Of a DNA stretch of 64,000 nt, positions 1 to 12,318 are shown in pieces (position 1 is the first letter of the stretch; every line of letters starts with the position of its first letter). The translations under genes were made by a program, and so were the position numbers. The notes under the pieces are model-generated. The model was not told where the DNA came from and made no database searches. It worked only from the letters and a program-made list of their open reading frames with translations. Source of the stretch: Craspedostauros australis (lineage: Eukaryota > Bacillariophyta > Bacillariophyceae > Mastogloiales > Achnanthaceae); assembly GCA_026770025.1 (NCBI GenBank), contig JAMXDE010000005.1, positions 1,550,001-1,614,000 on the forward strand. Direction: 5' to 3'.

Positions 1-2
1 AT

Positions 3-2038
3 GCCTCGGACGAGACGGTGGACAGAGAACGGTTGCTCAACAACATTTGCAGTGCAGCACCCGTGATCATGGACGACGGCAAGCCCAGCGTCGTGTTCCA
101 TAGCGGCTTACTGGGCATCGCCCGCGAGGTGAAGAAGGAAGTGGAGAAGTACATCGATTTCACTTGCGAGCAGCACAAGATTGTGTTGAATGGGCATTCC
201 ATCGGCGGATCGCTGTCCCTCCTCGTCCTGCTCATGTTGGCCAACGAACGTGGTCCGTCATTCGTCAAGAACAAGATCCTGCGCGTGTACACGTACGGAT
301 CGCCGCCGATCGCGAGCTATCGCCCTGGTTCGAACGCGATCAATGGCGATCGCAACGGCGTCTCCGACCTTGACACCAACATGAACAAAGACGGAGAGGC
401 CAATCGCAACATCAAGAAAAAGATCAAGAGCAATAGCAGAAGCATGCTCAACGTCAATGGAAACGAGGAGAAGACTGCAATGGTGGCAACTTCGGAGGTT
501 GCGATAGAAGATCGGAGCGAATTCACTCGCAAGCAGCGTCCAACGCGCGAAAGCGATTTCTACAAATGCGACATCCTCAGATACTTCGGACTGCCATCGA
601 ACATCGTGTATGGCTACGTCCAACCATGGGTAAGTGCTGCATCGCAATGGGCGTGCTTGTGATCATATCATCTGTTGTTCTATGACTTCCGATGCGCGAT
701 GGCACATGCATGAATCAATTGGCCATCGCATCAAGCAACGCAGCACAACACGGCACGGCACGACACGACACAAGCCAACGCACTGTCTCAATTTTCACCT
801 TGAATGCACTTGCAATGATCCTTTTCCTTTTGTGTTCCTACATTGCCGAACAACCCACATCCTCAAGCACAGGACCCCATCGTTCGTTTCATGACGGAGC
901 ACGATGCGTTGTATCCGCTGGTTGATGATCTGGGCGCGGACGGCGTGACGCTGTACGCCAACGGTCCTCGCCGCAGCCTTCGATTGATTACACGAACGAT
1001 TGCGGCATCGTGGGAAGGCTGGCCTGTGTTCCGCGACAACTGGCGAGGCACGAATCAGAACTACAGGAGTATCGGTATCCAGCACCTGCTCCTGCCTGAT
1101 CCGCTGAGATACGTGAACGATCGCTTCATCTCCACCAACATCGGTGTTCCGCCAGTGGATGACATCGTGCGTGTATCGCCAGATGAACTGCTTCCCGCCA
1201 TCAACGCGACCTTCCCCATGGACGTGTTTCAAATCAGTTACATCCCGCAGGCTGTCCGAAGGTGAGTGGAAGCGGAGATCCCATTTCGGACTGCGCGGAG
1301 GAGGAAGGGGCAATGTCGGCTGTCGCAGTCCCTCCGCGTATTCGTATTCGTGTTCTTGTTCGTGTACTCTGCAACTTCCGTATCACCGGGTATCTGATAG
1401 TAAGGCGTGGCAGAACATGGAGGGGAATGACATGAGCTGGCATGGGCGGGGAACAAACTCTCACTTGGCCAACACAGACCTTTCAGATGCCATGGAGGCA
1501 TGTTCGCTGTGTCCACGCATCAAGGCTTCGATAGAGCTCCATGGAACCCCACCCCACGAGTGCACCCTCAGGGGAAGCAGGCGTTTCGTGTCCATGATTT
1601 CGATCTGCAGCTCTACTGCTCATGTTTCACATGAACCATACTCTGATTGCATTCGTACCTCACACCGACGGTCGGCACCAATCCCACTGCCCTACTCTAT
1701 TGCTATCCACGATATGCGGGAATGATTCACATGCCGCCACGAATGCACATCGATCTGATACTTGTGCTCGTGCTCTCTTGCTCGTGGTCGTGCGATACCG
1801 TTCCACGAACCGATGAACGAACGAACGAACGAACAGTTTCGTACATCACTTCTTTCCAGCATACGACCTCACCGTGGCGAACTACGCATCCAAGATCCAA
1901 CGAGACGTGATCGTGCAACAAGACAAGCAGCAGCAGCAGCAGGACCTGGAGGATGGTGAACGAATGAATGGTGACAGGAAGGCGACAGGCAAGAACCGAA
2001 GGGAGATGTCCGAATTCGATGAGGCGGCCATGTTATGA
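3..2038 (+). CDS. Class 3 lipase (alpha/beta hydrolase), 3' part of gene
   Basis: Probable triacylglycerol lipase, cut at its 5' end by the window edge. The frame is open from base 3 and has no start here. Three exons join cleanly: 3-629, 873-1261 and 1837-2038. The introns begin GTAAGT and GTGAGT and end AG, in phases 0 and 2. Exon 1 carries the nucleophile elbow GHSIGGS, preceded by a FHSGLL stretch and followed by RVYTYGSPP, the usual order in class 3 lipases. The spliced C-terminal part gives SFVHHFFPAYDLTVANY, where one of the histidines fits the catalytic His near the end of the fold. A hydrophilic insert of about 70 residues follows YTYGSPP. The tail is Gln-rich. The substrate cannot be told, and the N-terminal targeting region lies outside the window. 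Confidence 0.85.
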
Positions 2039-4504
2039 AGTCGCTTCTGCGTTGCTACGGCCTATGGTTTATATGGTATGATAGTACCAACCCGAATGAT
2101 GGATGGGATAAATGGTAGTAGCACTCTCTCTCCTCTCTTGAAGCAAGACGCATCGAACTTGTGAAGCAGACAGCACTCGTCTGGAGGCAATCAATCAACG
2201 GAGGCCCCAATCTGAATTCCAGAAACTACGAGTACGGCCAGAGGTAGAAGAAAAGAGATCTGGTTGAACCCGATCCATTCTCGCCTCCTGATGTAATCTA
2301 ATCTGTTCTGTTCTCCTTCGCATCGCCACGCGAATGCCTGGAGCAATACTGGCCGAGCACTCTCTGGCGCAGGCGGAGTGGCGGAGATGACTCGACACGC
2401 TCTCTTCCGATTCGTTTCTTCACACTCAACTTCCGACTATCCGCGCGCCTCTTGGATTGGCTTTGTGGGAGTGGATCGCTGTGCACGTTTCTGTTCTGCG
2501 TACGAGATGTGGATGGATCCATGTCTGCCTTGTAGTCGTACGAGGGAACATCCTCCTTCAAGCCTCCATCCGCTCTTGTCCGGAGTATGGTTGTGGAGGG
2601 CAGTGGTTTGGAATACTGCAACCGCAAAGCGCAGGTGGCTGCGGATAGAGATGCTGCAAAGCACAGTACACGTATCCATCCATCGAGGACTATACTCTGG
2701 TGGGAGTCGCAACAGCAGATTGGAGTACCATCACAGGTGTGAGGACAAGTTCCTTGCGCAGTACTCTGCGACCTACAGTTGTCCGCACCACTCTTTCGAA
2801 TGGATGATGATGATTCAAATCTCGCCTTCCTCTCTCGTGTGATCAAAGAGTCCTCTGGCACAAGATGATGTCACGAAAGGAATGGACGGAATCGTGCAGT
2901 TGAAGTGAAGGCCAAGTTCCACATCAGCACTCTGCACGCCACGTTGGTTTGGTGTCAGAACAATGGTGCGAGTCGCACGCACACTTTGCGCGCAAGTTTG
3001 GATCTGCCCGCTTCAGCCTCCCGCGCGCAAGATTACCGAAGCCGACAAGAACAGCCCCGAAGAGGAGCAGACATACCCAATCCAGAAACGTCCCTAAGTA
3101 GAATAGCTCGTGTGGCACAAACGTGTATAGCCATCAGCCTTCGAAGGAAATGAGGGGAGGAAGTGTCATCATACACAAACAACGAACACCACGTTTCATA
3201 TCTGTGGCAGTTGGTGACGATGGCACTGCCACGAACTATGGCCGTGGAGAGCTGTATCACTCCAACTTTTCGCGAATGATGGGCGCTCCCTGGTAACATT
3301 TCTGGTGATGGTTGGTGGAGCGCCACGACATGGATACGACGATGTTTTGGGGGTTGACCAAGCGCTGTTTGTTGGCAGCGTGTGGCGAGGCAATGGATGA
3401 AATGAATCTTGTTCTGTGTTCTGGCCCTAATGACCAATACCCACCGAGGTTGCCACCAGCAGAGCATCAGTGTCGACAGTGTGAGTATGAGTGTGAGTAT
3501 GCGTATGAGTACGAGTATGAGCATGCCTGTTTGTAGTTTACTATTCCCATGAGCGTTTGTGCTTTCGCGCCAAAGAGATCTGTCTGTTTGCTGTGGCCTT
3601 CCGATAGCACCTGCGACTCTGCCTTGCAATTCCCTGTGGAGTATCATCGGAGTTGCTCGCATCATGTCCTGATCGCGGATTGCCAGTAGGAGAAACAGAC
3701 GGAGCAGCAAGCGTGTGCGGTTTGGCACGGGTGGCATGGCACGAACTATTGGTAGTGTGGCGTCTTCCTTGCATACTTGACTCGTATTGCGTTCAGTGCA
3801 TGGCGCGAGCACAAGAGATGTTGGCGATGGCGAACGACTTGACGGCCAAAAATAGAACCAAAAGGGACGGAGTGTAGGTATGGCAGGCCACCATGACCGC
3901 GATGATGTGATCTCCGTGTGTCAACAGAGCGCCCAAGGCCGCAACGGTAGTCTGTTTGGGAATGGTCCATCGACGAGCGAGTAAGAAGCTGGGAGACATT
4001 CCGCGCTCCCTGAGGAATAGATTTTTGTTTGGGTTCTTGCCTCTCCCTAGTTCGCTCTTGGCTGCCATTGGCATGTGTGTGATGTGCAACTAATCGTACT
4101 AGGTATTATATGTTACTTGCGAGCGCATGGTATGGAAGGTAGGTGACAATCGTACTTGCTCCTAATGTGTATGTATGGGTGTGTTGATGGACTTACGGTC
4201 GTCCCCGTACTTCCAACTGACTGATCCGCAGCTTCCAAGAGAGGCATCGCCTTGTGAAGACTTTGCCTGGACTGGTGTGCTGCTTGTCGTCAGTGCGGAG
4301 ACAGGAGAAACGACTTGCGCCTCCATTGCGAAAAACAGGTGGCTCTGTGAACACACGCTGCGGCTGTGGAGGCGATTGGGTGACGAAGACAGAGACGACA
4401 ACGACGACAAGTGCACGTGCCTGGGTGGCCACCACTTGCATGGCTCGTGTTGTATTGCGATGTCCGCATCTCCTCTTGTAGCGACTGCTGCTACGTAAAA
4501 CCGA
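2039..4504. other. Intergenic stretch, no gene supported
   Basis: About 2.5 kb without a convincing gene. Open frames of up to 259 codons on the minus strand lack recognisable motifs, and no splice pattern joins them. A short degenerate GTGAGTATGA-type repeat lies at about 3478-3530. Confidence 0.5.
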
Positions 4505-5335
4505 TCAATCTCGCGATACTGAGGACGGTAACATCCCGCGGTAGCTGCCGAGGCTGACTTGGCAAGCCTGCGAGTCGGGCGAGTTGCGGTCGCCGAGCCG
4601 GCGCAGGATGCTCTCGATGTGCTTGCCTCGTGTGATGTTGGTGCTGCCGGCTGCTGCTGCAGTGGCGCTCATCTGCTGCATGTCATGCAGCCAGAACGAA
4701 GAGGGGTCCTCCTGGATCTCCTCGAACTCGAACGTGTCGTCATCCATCAACGAGCCAGCCTCGTGGGACGTGAGAGAGAAGTCGTCCTCGTCGGTCTGGT
4801 CCTTCATCTGCTGGATCGCCAGATCGGCATCGAGGACCAGCTGCGTGTTGGAGTCGCTGACTCTCTGGAGCTTCTGCTCTGGCTGCGCAGCGCTGAAGAG
4901 CGGGTTGGAGAGACCGGCGGGGCACGAGCTGATCGATCTCTTCTTCGATTGCATCGGCGACACGACGCGGCCTTGCTCCAGCCTGCTTCTGTTGAACTCG
5001 TCCTGCGTCGGTCGGCTGAACATGGTGATCTTGGTGGGTCCCCTTCTTGGCATCATGGCATCGTCGCACACTCCGCTCCCGCTGAAGGGTGATGGAGCAG
5101 GCGACGTTGACGAGGCCGGAGCTGGTGTCGACGTTGGTGATGGAGTGCTTGAGGAAGGCGATGCTTCGTCAGTATCCATGTCCACATCCTCTATGCGTCC
5201 CAGAGAGGACTCCAGATCGATCGCATCGGATGGTGGGTACTGTTGCTGCTGTTGCTGCTGCGCTCGGAGGTGTTGCATTTGCTGCTCCTGCTGCTGCTGT
5301 TGATGGTGGTGGTGGTTCGTGTTTGTCATCGTCAT
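4505..5335 (-). CDS. Unknown low-complexity protein, His/Gln-rich start
   Basis: A 276-aa single-exon frame, taking the first ATG of a clustered MTMTNTN start (5335). I do not recognise the family. It opens with a His run and two Gln runs, followed by a Ser/Pro/Thr-rich segment (residues about 50-90). A less biased block then contains PRRGPTKITMFSRPTQDEF and SKKRSISSC. An acidic part (QTDEDDFSLTSHEAGSLMDDDTFEFEEIQED) leads to a small Ala run and a basic end near GKHIESILRRLGDR. No membrane segment or signal peptide is visible. Composition suggests a disordered nuclear or regulatory protein, but that is inference. The uninterrupted frame and its position downstream of repeat-rich promoter-like DNA favour a real gene. 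An upstream exon cannot be excluded. Confidence 0.6.
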   Translation of the reverse strand: MTMTNTNHHHHQQQQQEQQMQHLRAQQQQQQQYPPSDAIDLESSLGRIEDVDMDTDEASPSSSTPSPTSTPAPASSTSPAPSPFSGSGVCDDAMMPRRGPTKITMFSRPTQDEFNRSRLEQGRVVSPMQSKKRSISSCPAGLSNPLFSAAQPEQKLQRVSDSNTQLVLDADLAIQQMKDQTDEDDFSLTSHEAGSLMDDDTFEFEEIQEDPSSFWLHDMQQMSATAAAAGSTNITRGKHIESILRRLGDRNSPDSQACQVSLGSYRGMLPSSVSRD

Positions 5336-8300
5336 GTTGGTTGTGAGTGTTTGCTTGATTGCTTGATTGCTTGATTGCTTGTGGACTTTCTTGCTCGTAT
5401 TTTGTGTTTTGTGTTTTGTGACCAGGCAACACATCGAGGAGTGGTCTGATGGGAGTCACACTGTGTGTCGTGCGCGGTCGGTCAACGAGTATTCGCACGC
5501 ACAATCACTGTTGATCTTTACTCCTTGTTTGTTGGGTTTGATTTTGTCGGTTTTGAGTTTGGCTCCGTTTTTGTGGCCGCTGTGTTCTCCACCGTTTGTA
5601 TTTTGTGGTGGTGATTCGTTGTGCTTGGTTACAGGTATCTCCCGAATGTGTGTGCCTCGGTTGGCGGTTGCCACATTCATCCCACTACCTCACGAAAAGA
5701 TTTAGCCTGTCACACTCGTATAGTTTACGCTGGGGAGAGGGATACGAAAGGGAGAAGTTGATGCGGCGCTTGTGACGGGTTGGAAAAGCGACTTTCTTAC
5801 CCAGGGAGCAACAGCCTTCCCAAATGGTCAGCGAATGCCTCCACCTGAGCCTGACACCCCATGGATTTATTGGACTTCCGGACCTCGCGCCTGCCGATCC
5901 CACAAACGCACAAAGCGAACAGAACCAAACGATGTCGCCAAAGAACACGGTTTCTCCCTTCCCCATCAACCAAGACCACGCAACGAAGCATTCCGCGCAC
6001 CCACCAAGAACACCTGGCTCTCGTCGAATGACCGCTGTACGGTCAACGTGCGCGTTGGATGATGACATGGCGTTAACACGGCGTTAGTTCGAAAGCAACG
6101 AATCTCCAAGACTCCCTCTATTCACCTCATAGCAGTCGCGCGTGAGGCGATCTTGTCCCATGGTGAAGTGGACGTCAATGACACGAACACGTTTGCGATA
6201 AATCGGACCTCTCAGATCACATCAAGAAACGATGATGGTAACTGCCACAGCCAAGACGACAACGGCCCAACAAGAGCATCAACAGGAACAACAACAACAA
6301 TAGCAACAACGAGGAATGGGAAGTGCAACTCCCACCAACACGCGAAGACCGACACCGAGAATCGCGACGTCAACACGACACTGACGGTGATGTCCCAACA
6401 GGGAAGCGAACAACGACTGGCTGACAACAACTATTCAGCGATGTCCGTATCATCAGTGACGACGATGACGACACCATGACACCACCACGACGGATACAGG
6501 TTGCCCACGTGCAACAATACGCGAGTAAGAGTAACTGGTTGTGACGTAATTGGATGGCAATTGTCAGGCGCTGCAAGAGCGGCAGCCGAACAAGGGAAGG
6601 AGAGAAGGGGACTGGGACCGCCACAATCTGCGGTGTCAAGGTGAAGCCGAGCGAAACAAGGACCAGTCCCCACACGTCTCCGATGGCATCACGATCTGAA
6701 AAAGACTGGTGGAAGCAAGAAGAAGTCCGTGTATCGTCCGGCACTGGGGGAGAGAGGCAGCACGAAACACTTTGACGCATGCCCTGTTAACACGAAGGCT
6801 GAAAGAGAAGTCAGAACAGAAGCTCCAAGATTGTCGGCACGAACCCCTCCTGGCATCTCATGTGGAGAGACAAACTTCTGCTTCTGTCTCCGGCTGCAAT
6901 CGCCGCTCATGATGCGCGAGCGCGGGATACGAATGCTCATGCGGGCGCCTCGAAGGGAGATTGGCAAGTGCAACAGATGAGGAAGTTCTCTCTTCTCGAA
7001 ATCCAATCTTATGAGAGTTGAGGTGAACGTGCGTAAACCACATTTATAAGAAGCACGAGTTAAATCACTGTTCCACCACAATCCCGTTTGTGTTTGCTTT
7101 CTGCTCGTCAGTCCCATGTCGAACAAATGATGTAGTCTATGCCAAGGCAACGCAGCAAGTGTTGTTCTCACACCTCGACAGCACCTCGTCAGGGTCCAAC
7201 GAAGACACCAATGTGATGGAGGATGGAGGAACGAATGTGGTAGTTGCGTTCAATAACTTAATTCTTGTTTTTATGACCTCTGTCTGTTGTTTGTTGCTCC
7301 ATCCTCTTGTTGCCTGTTGGTTGTTTTGTGTTCTTCTGTCGTTGCTGTTTGCTGTTTGCCACGTCTGTCTGTGTCCGTGTCAGCTTGTTCCTTCACTGGT
7401 ATGCCAACAGCAAGTCATCGTTTGCAGCATGTCAACTACGCAATGAAGTGAAGACAGCATTCAAAAGAAGGATCTGAATAACTCCGAAGTCTAGAGTTGC
7501 GTTCGTCCAACACTTTTGTATGCATCAAATTAGTGAATGCTGTGTGTTGCACACTGGATGATGCTCGTTTCGTTCGGACTTGTTGTCATCGACGTCTCTG
7601 TGATGGCGCTCATCACGATTTCATGCCACACCACCATGCAAAACAGTACCATCATCGCTGCTTTCATCTCTGTTTTGTGTGTATCAAGGCCCCTTGATCA
7701 TGCTCCATCGCTGCTTTCGTGCCCTTGCACTCGCGCCTGCAGCACTCGCACTGCCTGTATCTTTTTGGCTTGCCATCTTTGGCTCACAACCGCCACTGAT
7801 GAAGAGACATCGAAACCTACTCCTGGGTTTGGTGATTGCTGTCACTGACAGGCAACAGGAACAGCACTCACAGAAACCACCAATTCACAACAACCACAAC
7901 ACATCCGCGTTGTACTGTACAGTTTGCTTTTGGGATTATCTGATATTCGCTGTCGCTGTGGCACACACACACACATACCTCAGTCACCTACTGCTTATTG
8001 ATTCTAGTCCCGCACGTGAATCACCTGACCAGCGTACGCAAAGCGCGCACCTCGCGCCCACTTTTCTCCTAGAGCAGAGCAAGACACTAGCAGGAGCTAA
8101 GACCGCAACTCCTCATCTCATCAATGCAATATCTCATCATATTAGTGAACAACATTGATTCACACACTCAGTCCTATTGACACTGCTCATCAACCAATTG
8201 ATCACCCTTCGAAGTTCAGTAAGTTCCCATGTTTACTACTATTCAATGTTTTATCATGATGGGCCGTCTTGTTCCGTTGTATGTACACAGCCACCACAGC

Positions 8301-10264
8301 TCAGATTTCTAGCTCTACTGCTGGCTACGCCAGCGTGGGGTGTTGGTATTCGGTCCCATGCCAGACAGTGCAGCAGCACACTTTCATGTTCGCAGCCTCT
8401 GAAAAGTCGGAGATAATCACAATAACAACATCATCATCACACACAAAACACAACACACCGTGTATCGTCTCCGATCATCACAGGTCTGCTGGGAGAGGCG
8501 GCCCGACACTGTCGAGCACATGGCCATTCTGCGACAGCTCTGATGCATCTTTTGCTACCACTGCAGTATCCCACATGCGTTGCCTCAGTTTCAAGACCAC
8601 TCCATCGATAATAACTGACAAGACATAGTGGCACCACATCCGTTGTACCCCTTGGGCAGAAGCAGGAGCCATGCACATGTGATTCATGCAACCATGGCAC
8701 CTTCGCCATTCCGTGTTCGTGCTGTGGCATCGTGTTCGACGCACACGATGTCCGACGCATGCGATAAGTTGCGCTTGCGATTGCAAGCACAATCGCATTC
8801 CCCCATGCCTTCATCAAATGCAAAACAATGACGATTGCGATCGTAACTGAAACCAAAACAGTTGCCACAACAGCACCACACACGCAAACTGCAGTGGTTG
8901 AGAAGAGGATGCAAACTGCTCGATCCAACATACCATGAAGACATTCATGTTGCAGCACTCTCCTGTTGGAAATCCGGGGTTATAGTTAGTACTGTGATCT
9001 AATCTGCTGTTAGAAACTGTACCGTTTTAGAACTGTGAGCACAATCTCACTTTCTCTTCCGATTTCGTTTTCTTGGCAGGCATCTGTTGCGGTAGCGACA
9101 CGGGGCGTCCTGTTGTCTCTTAGGTGCTTCCCCCTTCGTTCATCATGCTCTGTTCTTGCTTCCTTGTCTCTGCATTGTCGTAGGTGTCTATGCTTGCATG
9201 GTAGGGATCTGCAGTCCTGAGCACTTGCCTGTCTCATGTTTCCATCGTTGATCCCATGACACCATCGTCTCATGGTCGATGTCACCTTTGGTGATGTTCC
9301 AAACCTGCGGATGTTCTGATCCTTTCTGATGTTCCAATCCTGCGGATGTTCTTGTCCGCAGGAGGGGCGCGTGCTGTCCTCTGAAGAAGGTGCGTCACTT
9401 GCCCATGGACTTGCTGTTCTGATCGACGTCGTCATCTGGATGGTTGCCATGGTTGGCGCGGTATCGGGACCTCCTAATCCGTCATAGGTGTTGTCCTTGC
9501 GTTACTGGAGGACAGGCTCCCCTTCTTGCGGTTATACAGGTATCAATTGTGTCCGTATCCTTAGTCATAGTCATAATGACATGGTATACAAAGGTGTGAC
9601 AAATAGTCTCCGAACATGTGACGAATAATATTCAAAGCTGTGACGAACAATGTTGGGAGGTGCGGCAATCACGGATATTCCGACAAAGTTGTACCCTCAA
9701 TTCCTAACACTCTCCAGCATGCGAATGCTCCATGTTCAGCGTTGGCTTCCTCCACATCCGCGCCCATGTCTTCACCGATCAGAACTGCGGAAACCGCATC
9801 AAAGCGAAAGACTGCATATGTTGGATGGAGTTGTGCCCATCCCCCCATGCCGTCCATTGCGTACCTCCTCGTCTCGTCTCATGAACGGTCTATGCAGATG
9901 ACAGAGGCGATGAACAGATAGGAGTAAACAGAAGCTACGATGTGGAATTACTCTCTGGAACATTCTACTGCACTACGCTCAATGCGCAATGGCATTGGAG
10001 TTCGATCATTCCTGAGAAATCCATGTGACTATCCTGGCTGCCCATGCATCCCATTTGTACGCATCCTCTCAATGCCAATGCCCATACCAATACAAATGCC
10101 CAACGCCAGTTCCCATGCCTCGTCGCCTGTGCGGCATGCACGTGTCGATCATTTCATCGCCGTCCGTGGGAGAGGCAATGATGACCCAGCGACATGGTCA
10201 CTGGCATTATCAGCGACGGCACCAATAATTGCCATTGCGACATGCCTGTGCAAATAGGGCATGC
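5336..10264. other. 4.9-kb intergenic stretch with small repeats
   Basis: No gene supported. The part next to 5335 is presumably the promoter and leader of the minus-strand gene. It holds four copies of an 8-bp TTGCTTGA repeat (about 5351-5382) and a TTTTGTG repeat (about 5398-5422). A roughly 34-bp unit around GATGTTCCAANCCTGCGGATG occurs twice at about 9292-9359, and a degenerate TGTGACGAA motif recurs at about 9590-9650. Short open frames here mostly begin at non-ATG codons and show no motifs. Confidence 0.5.
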
Positions 10265-12318
10265 CTATTCAAGCACGCTGGAATCCGCGCCAATGGCGTC
10301 GAGGAGACCCCTCACGTCCATGTTCTCGTCGAGTGCCATGGCGCGTTGGTTGCCATCACCCTTGAAGATGTACGGCAAGTCCAAGACGGTTCCGGAGCGG
10401 CAAGAATCCATCTGTTGATTGGACGGCCAAGGGCGCCATGGCGAGGAGTTGGCGTGGGCGAACACAGCAATTTCGATCACGTGCAACACGGCCGCAAGAG
10501 GGTTTGGAGAGCGCGTTAGCGAAGGTTCAAATGGAATGAGGTATGCAAAGCAAATCCATGGACATACAGCAGAGGTCATGCTTTTGCTTTGGATGCGATG
10601 ATCACCACACCATGAACTCAGTACGTTTCCATCTCCGGCACACTTACCACAGATACAAGGTGGACACCTTCTGCCAGACCCTTCACGATGATGTCATACA
10701 AGACATCATCACGGAGCATACCCGCTTGGAACATGTCAACTGGGCACAGGACCTCGTCAGTCTTGTCCGATTCCTCGTTCTGGTCATCATCGGGGAGGCT
10801 ACTCCCGTGACCTTTGTGATGTGCAACGAAGGTGGGTCAAGAGTCGGTGCAGTGTAGTGCAGCGCAGTGCGACAAAAACAAGCAGAGAGTGTGAGACTAC
10901 GAGCATTGATGGAGGTACTCTTCTGCTGCCGATGCTGTTGGCTTGGCATGGCGTAATGTGGTGCGATGCGGGAGTGCTCGACTGCTCTCGCAGAAGGATG
11001 AACAGCAAGGACAGCCACAGAGAGCGCTCAGAGAGTGGATGCTTACCAGAGTAGAGCAAGAAGACCGAATCTCCCGCTTTGGAGTCAGCAACGACCTTCT
11101 TGTACGCGTTGATAATGTTCGCGCGGGTTGGCCTGGTGTGGACGCCATCATCCATCAACATGACGATGTTCTCCAATTTGAAGCCTTCGACCTCCATGAG
11201 GTACTTTTTCTGTGCCATGATTGGTATACGGACACATGCATGGGACCATTGTGGTGATGGAGCGATGGAGGTTATCGGCCATGCCATGCATGCCATGATT
11301 GGAAGCAAAGGAATTGGGGGTGAAAGTGAGCATTGTGTGAGCATGGCAAGAGGCAGCTCGTTGGAAAGTGGAGTAACAAAGCACATCAAAGGCAGAAGAG
11401 CTGGCCACTTATCTGCATCATCAACAACCGAATACAGCAGCTGCGGTGCACCTGGCGCCAAAGTCAACAACACGAGATCACGTACCATGTTGATCGCATC
11501 GCCATGACATCCAGTGAGCTGGTTGCCCTGCACTCCGACATAGTTGATGCCAATCAATACTGCACGGCGGGTTCCGCCGGCAGTGCCATGAACGAGTTCG
11601 AACTTGGCGTTGACGTCGATTGGGTTGAACGAGGTGAGCTGGGGGGTCTGAGTAAACTTCAAGGACTTGAGGCAGTCACGCATGTGGGTGAGGACTTGGG
11701 TGTAGGAGAGATTGGCGGCGCCTCTCTTGTTGTCGTTGTACAAGACGTTGAGAAGGGCGGAGGTGCAGGCGCCAGACTGGAGTCTGAATGGGTTGGGGAT
11801 ATGGAAGGGCCGCACATCGGGTGCGACAGCCGAGAGTTGGCTGTCAGAGCATCCGGAGATCATGCGGATATCCTTGCGAGCGACAGCGGCTGTGAAGAGT
11901 CAGGGTGTGCGATTTCGGTGAAGCCGCACATCGTGTGATCGCAGATGTCGTGGGTGTGCACGCCATTGGCGTGAATTGAACATGGGTTGGCAAGAGTTGG
12001 GGAACAAAAGGACAACGCGTCTGTGAGAAAACACGAAATCGAGAGAACATCACACCGCTCCACAACCTGGAAAGTCTCGTTTAGAGTATTCGAAGGTAGA
12101 AAATCGCTGATGTGGTTGTGCTCACGCACCATGCATAAAGCACGTGCAAGAATGAGCTGTGGGCACAGTATTCCTTGCCTGCTACACTCGTAGCATGGAA
12201 GTGTTTGTATCAAAGTGCCGTGCTGCACTTCACTCTGCTACTTACCTCGTCCTTGTTCGAACTGGGCCTTCTGGGCATCGGTGAGAGGCTGTATGACGTC
12301 TTTGATGAATCGACCCAT
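10265..12318 (-). CDS. Type III metacaspase (p10 before p20)
   Basis: Caspase-like cysteine protease that cuts after Arg or Lys in metacaspases generally. Five exons on the minus strand: 12318-12246, 11889-11486, 11209-11047, 10811-10648 and 10411-10265. All junctions are GT-AG and keep frame, giving 316 aa. The p10-like part comes first (DIRMISGCSDSQLSA at about 30-44). The p20 part follows, beginning at RRAVLIGINY (132-141) and GCHGDAINM. The catalytic His lies in YSGHGS (H215) and the catalytic Cys in MDSCRSG (C272). An acidic run after the His (DDDQNEESDKTDE) fits the calcium-binding region. Type I and II enzymes have p20 first; the swapped order defines type III, reported from stramenopile, haptophyte and cryptophyte algae. 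The Cys motif has Arg where His is usual (CRSG for CHSG). No signal peptide is seen, so it is probably cytosolic. Confidence 0.93.

Noticed and set aside
3033-3812. 259-codon minus-strand frame
   Set aside because: No motif, biased composition, and no supporting splice or neighbour pattern.
4584-5303. 239-codon plus-strand frame with Cys/Ser runs
   Set aside because: Reverse reading of the CAG/CAA-type runs in the minus-strand gene 4505-5335.
9010-9450. 146-codon minus-strand ATG frame
   Set aside because: Contains the translated 34-bp DNA duplication (KDQNIRRFG-like) and no conserved segment.
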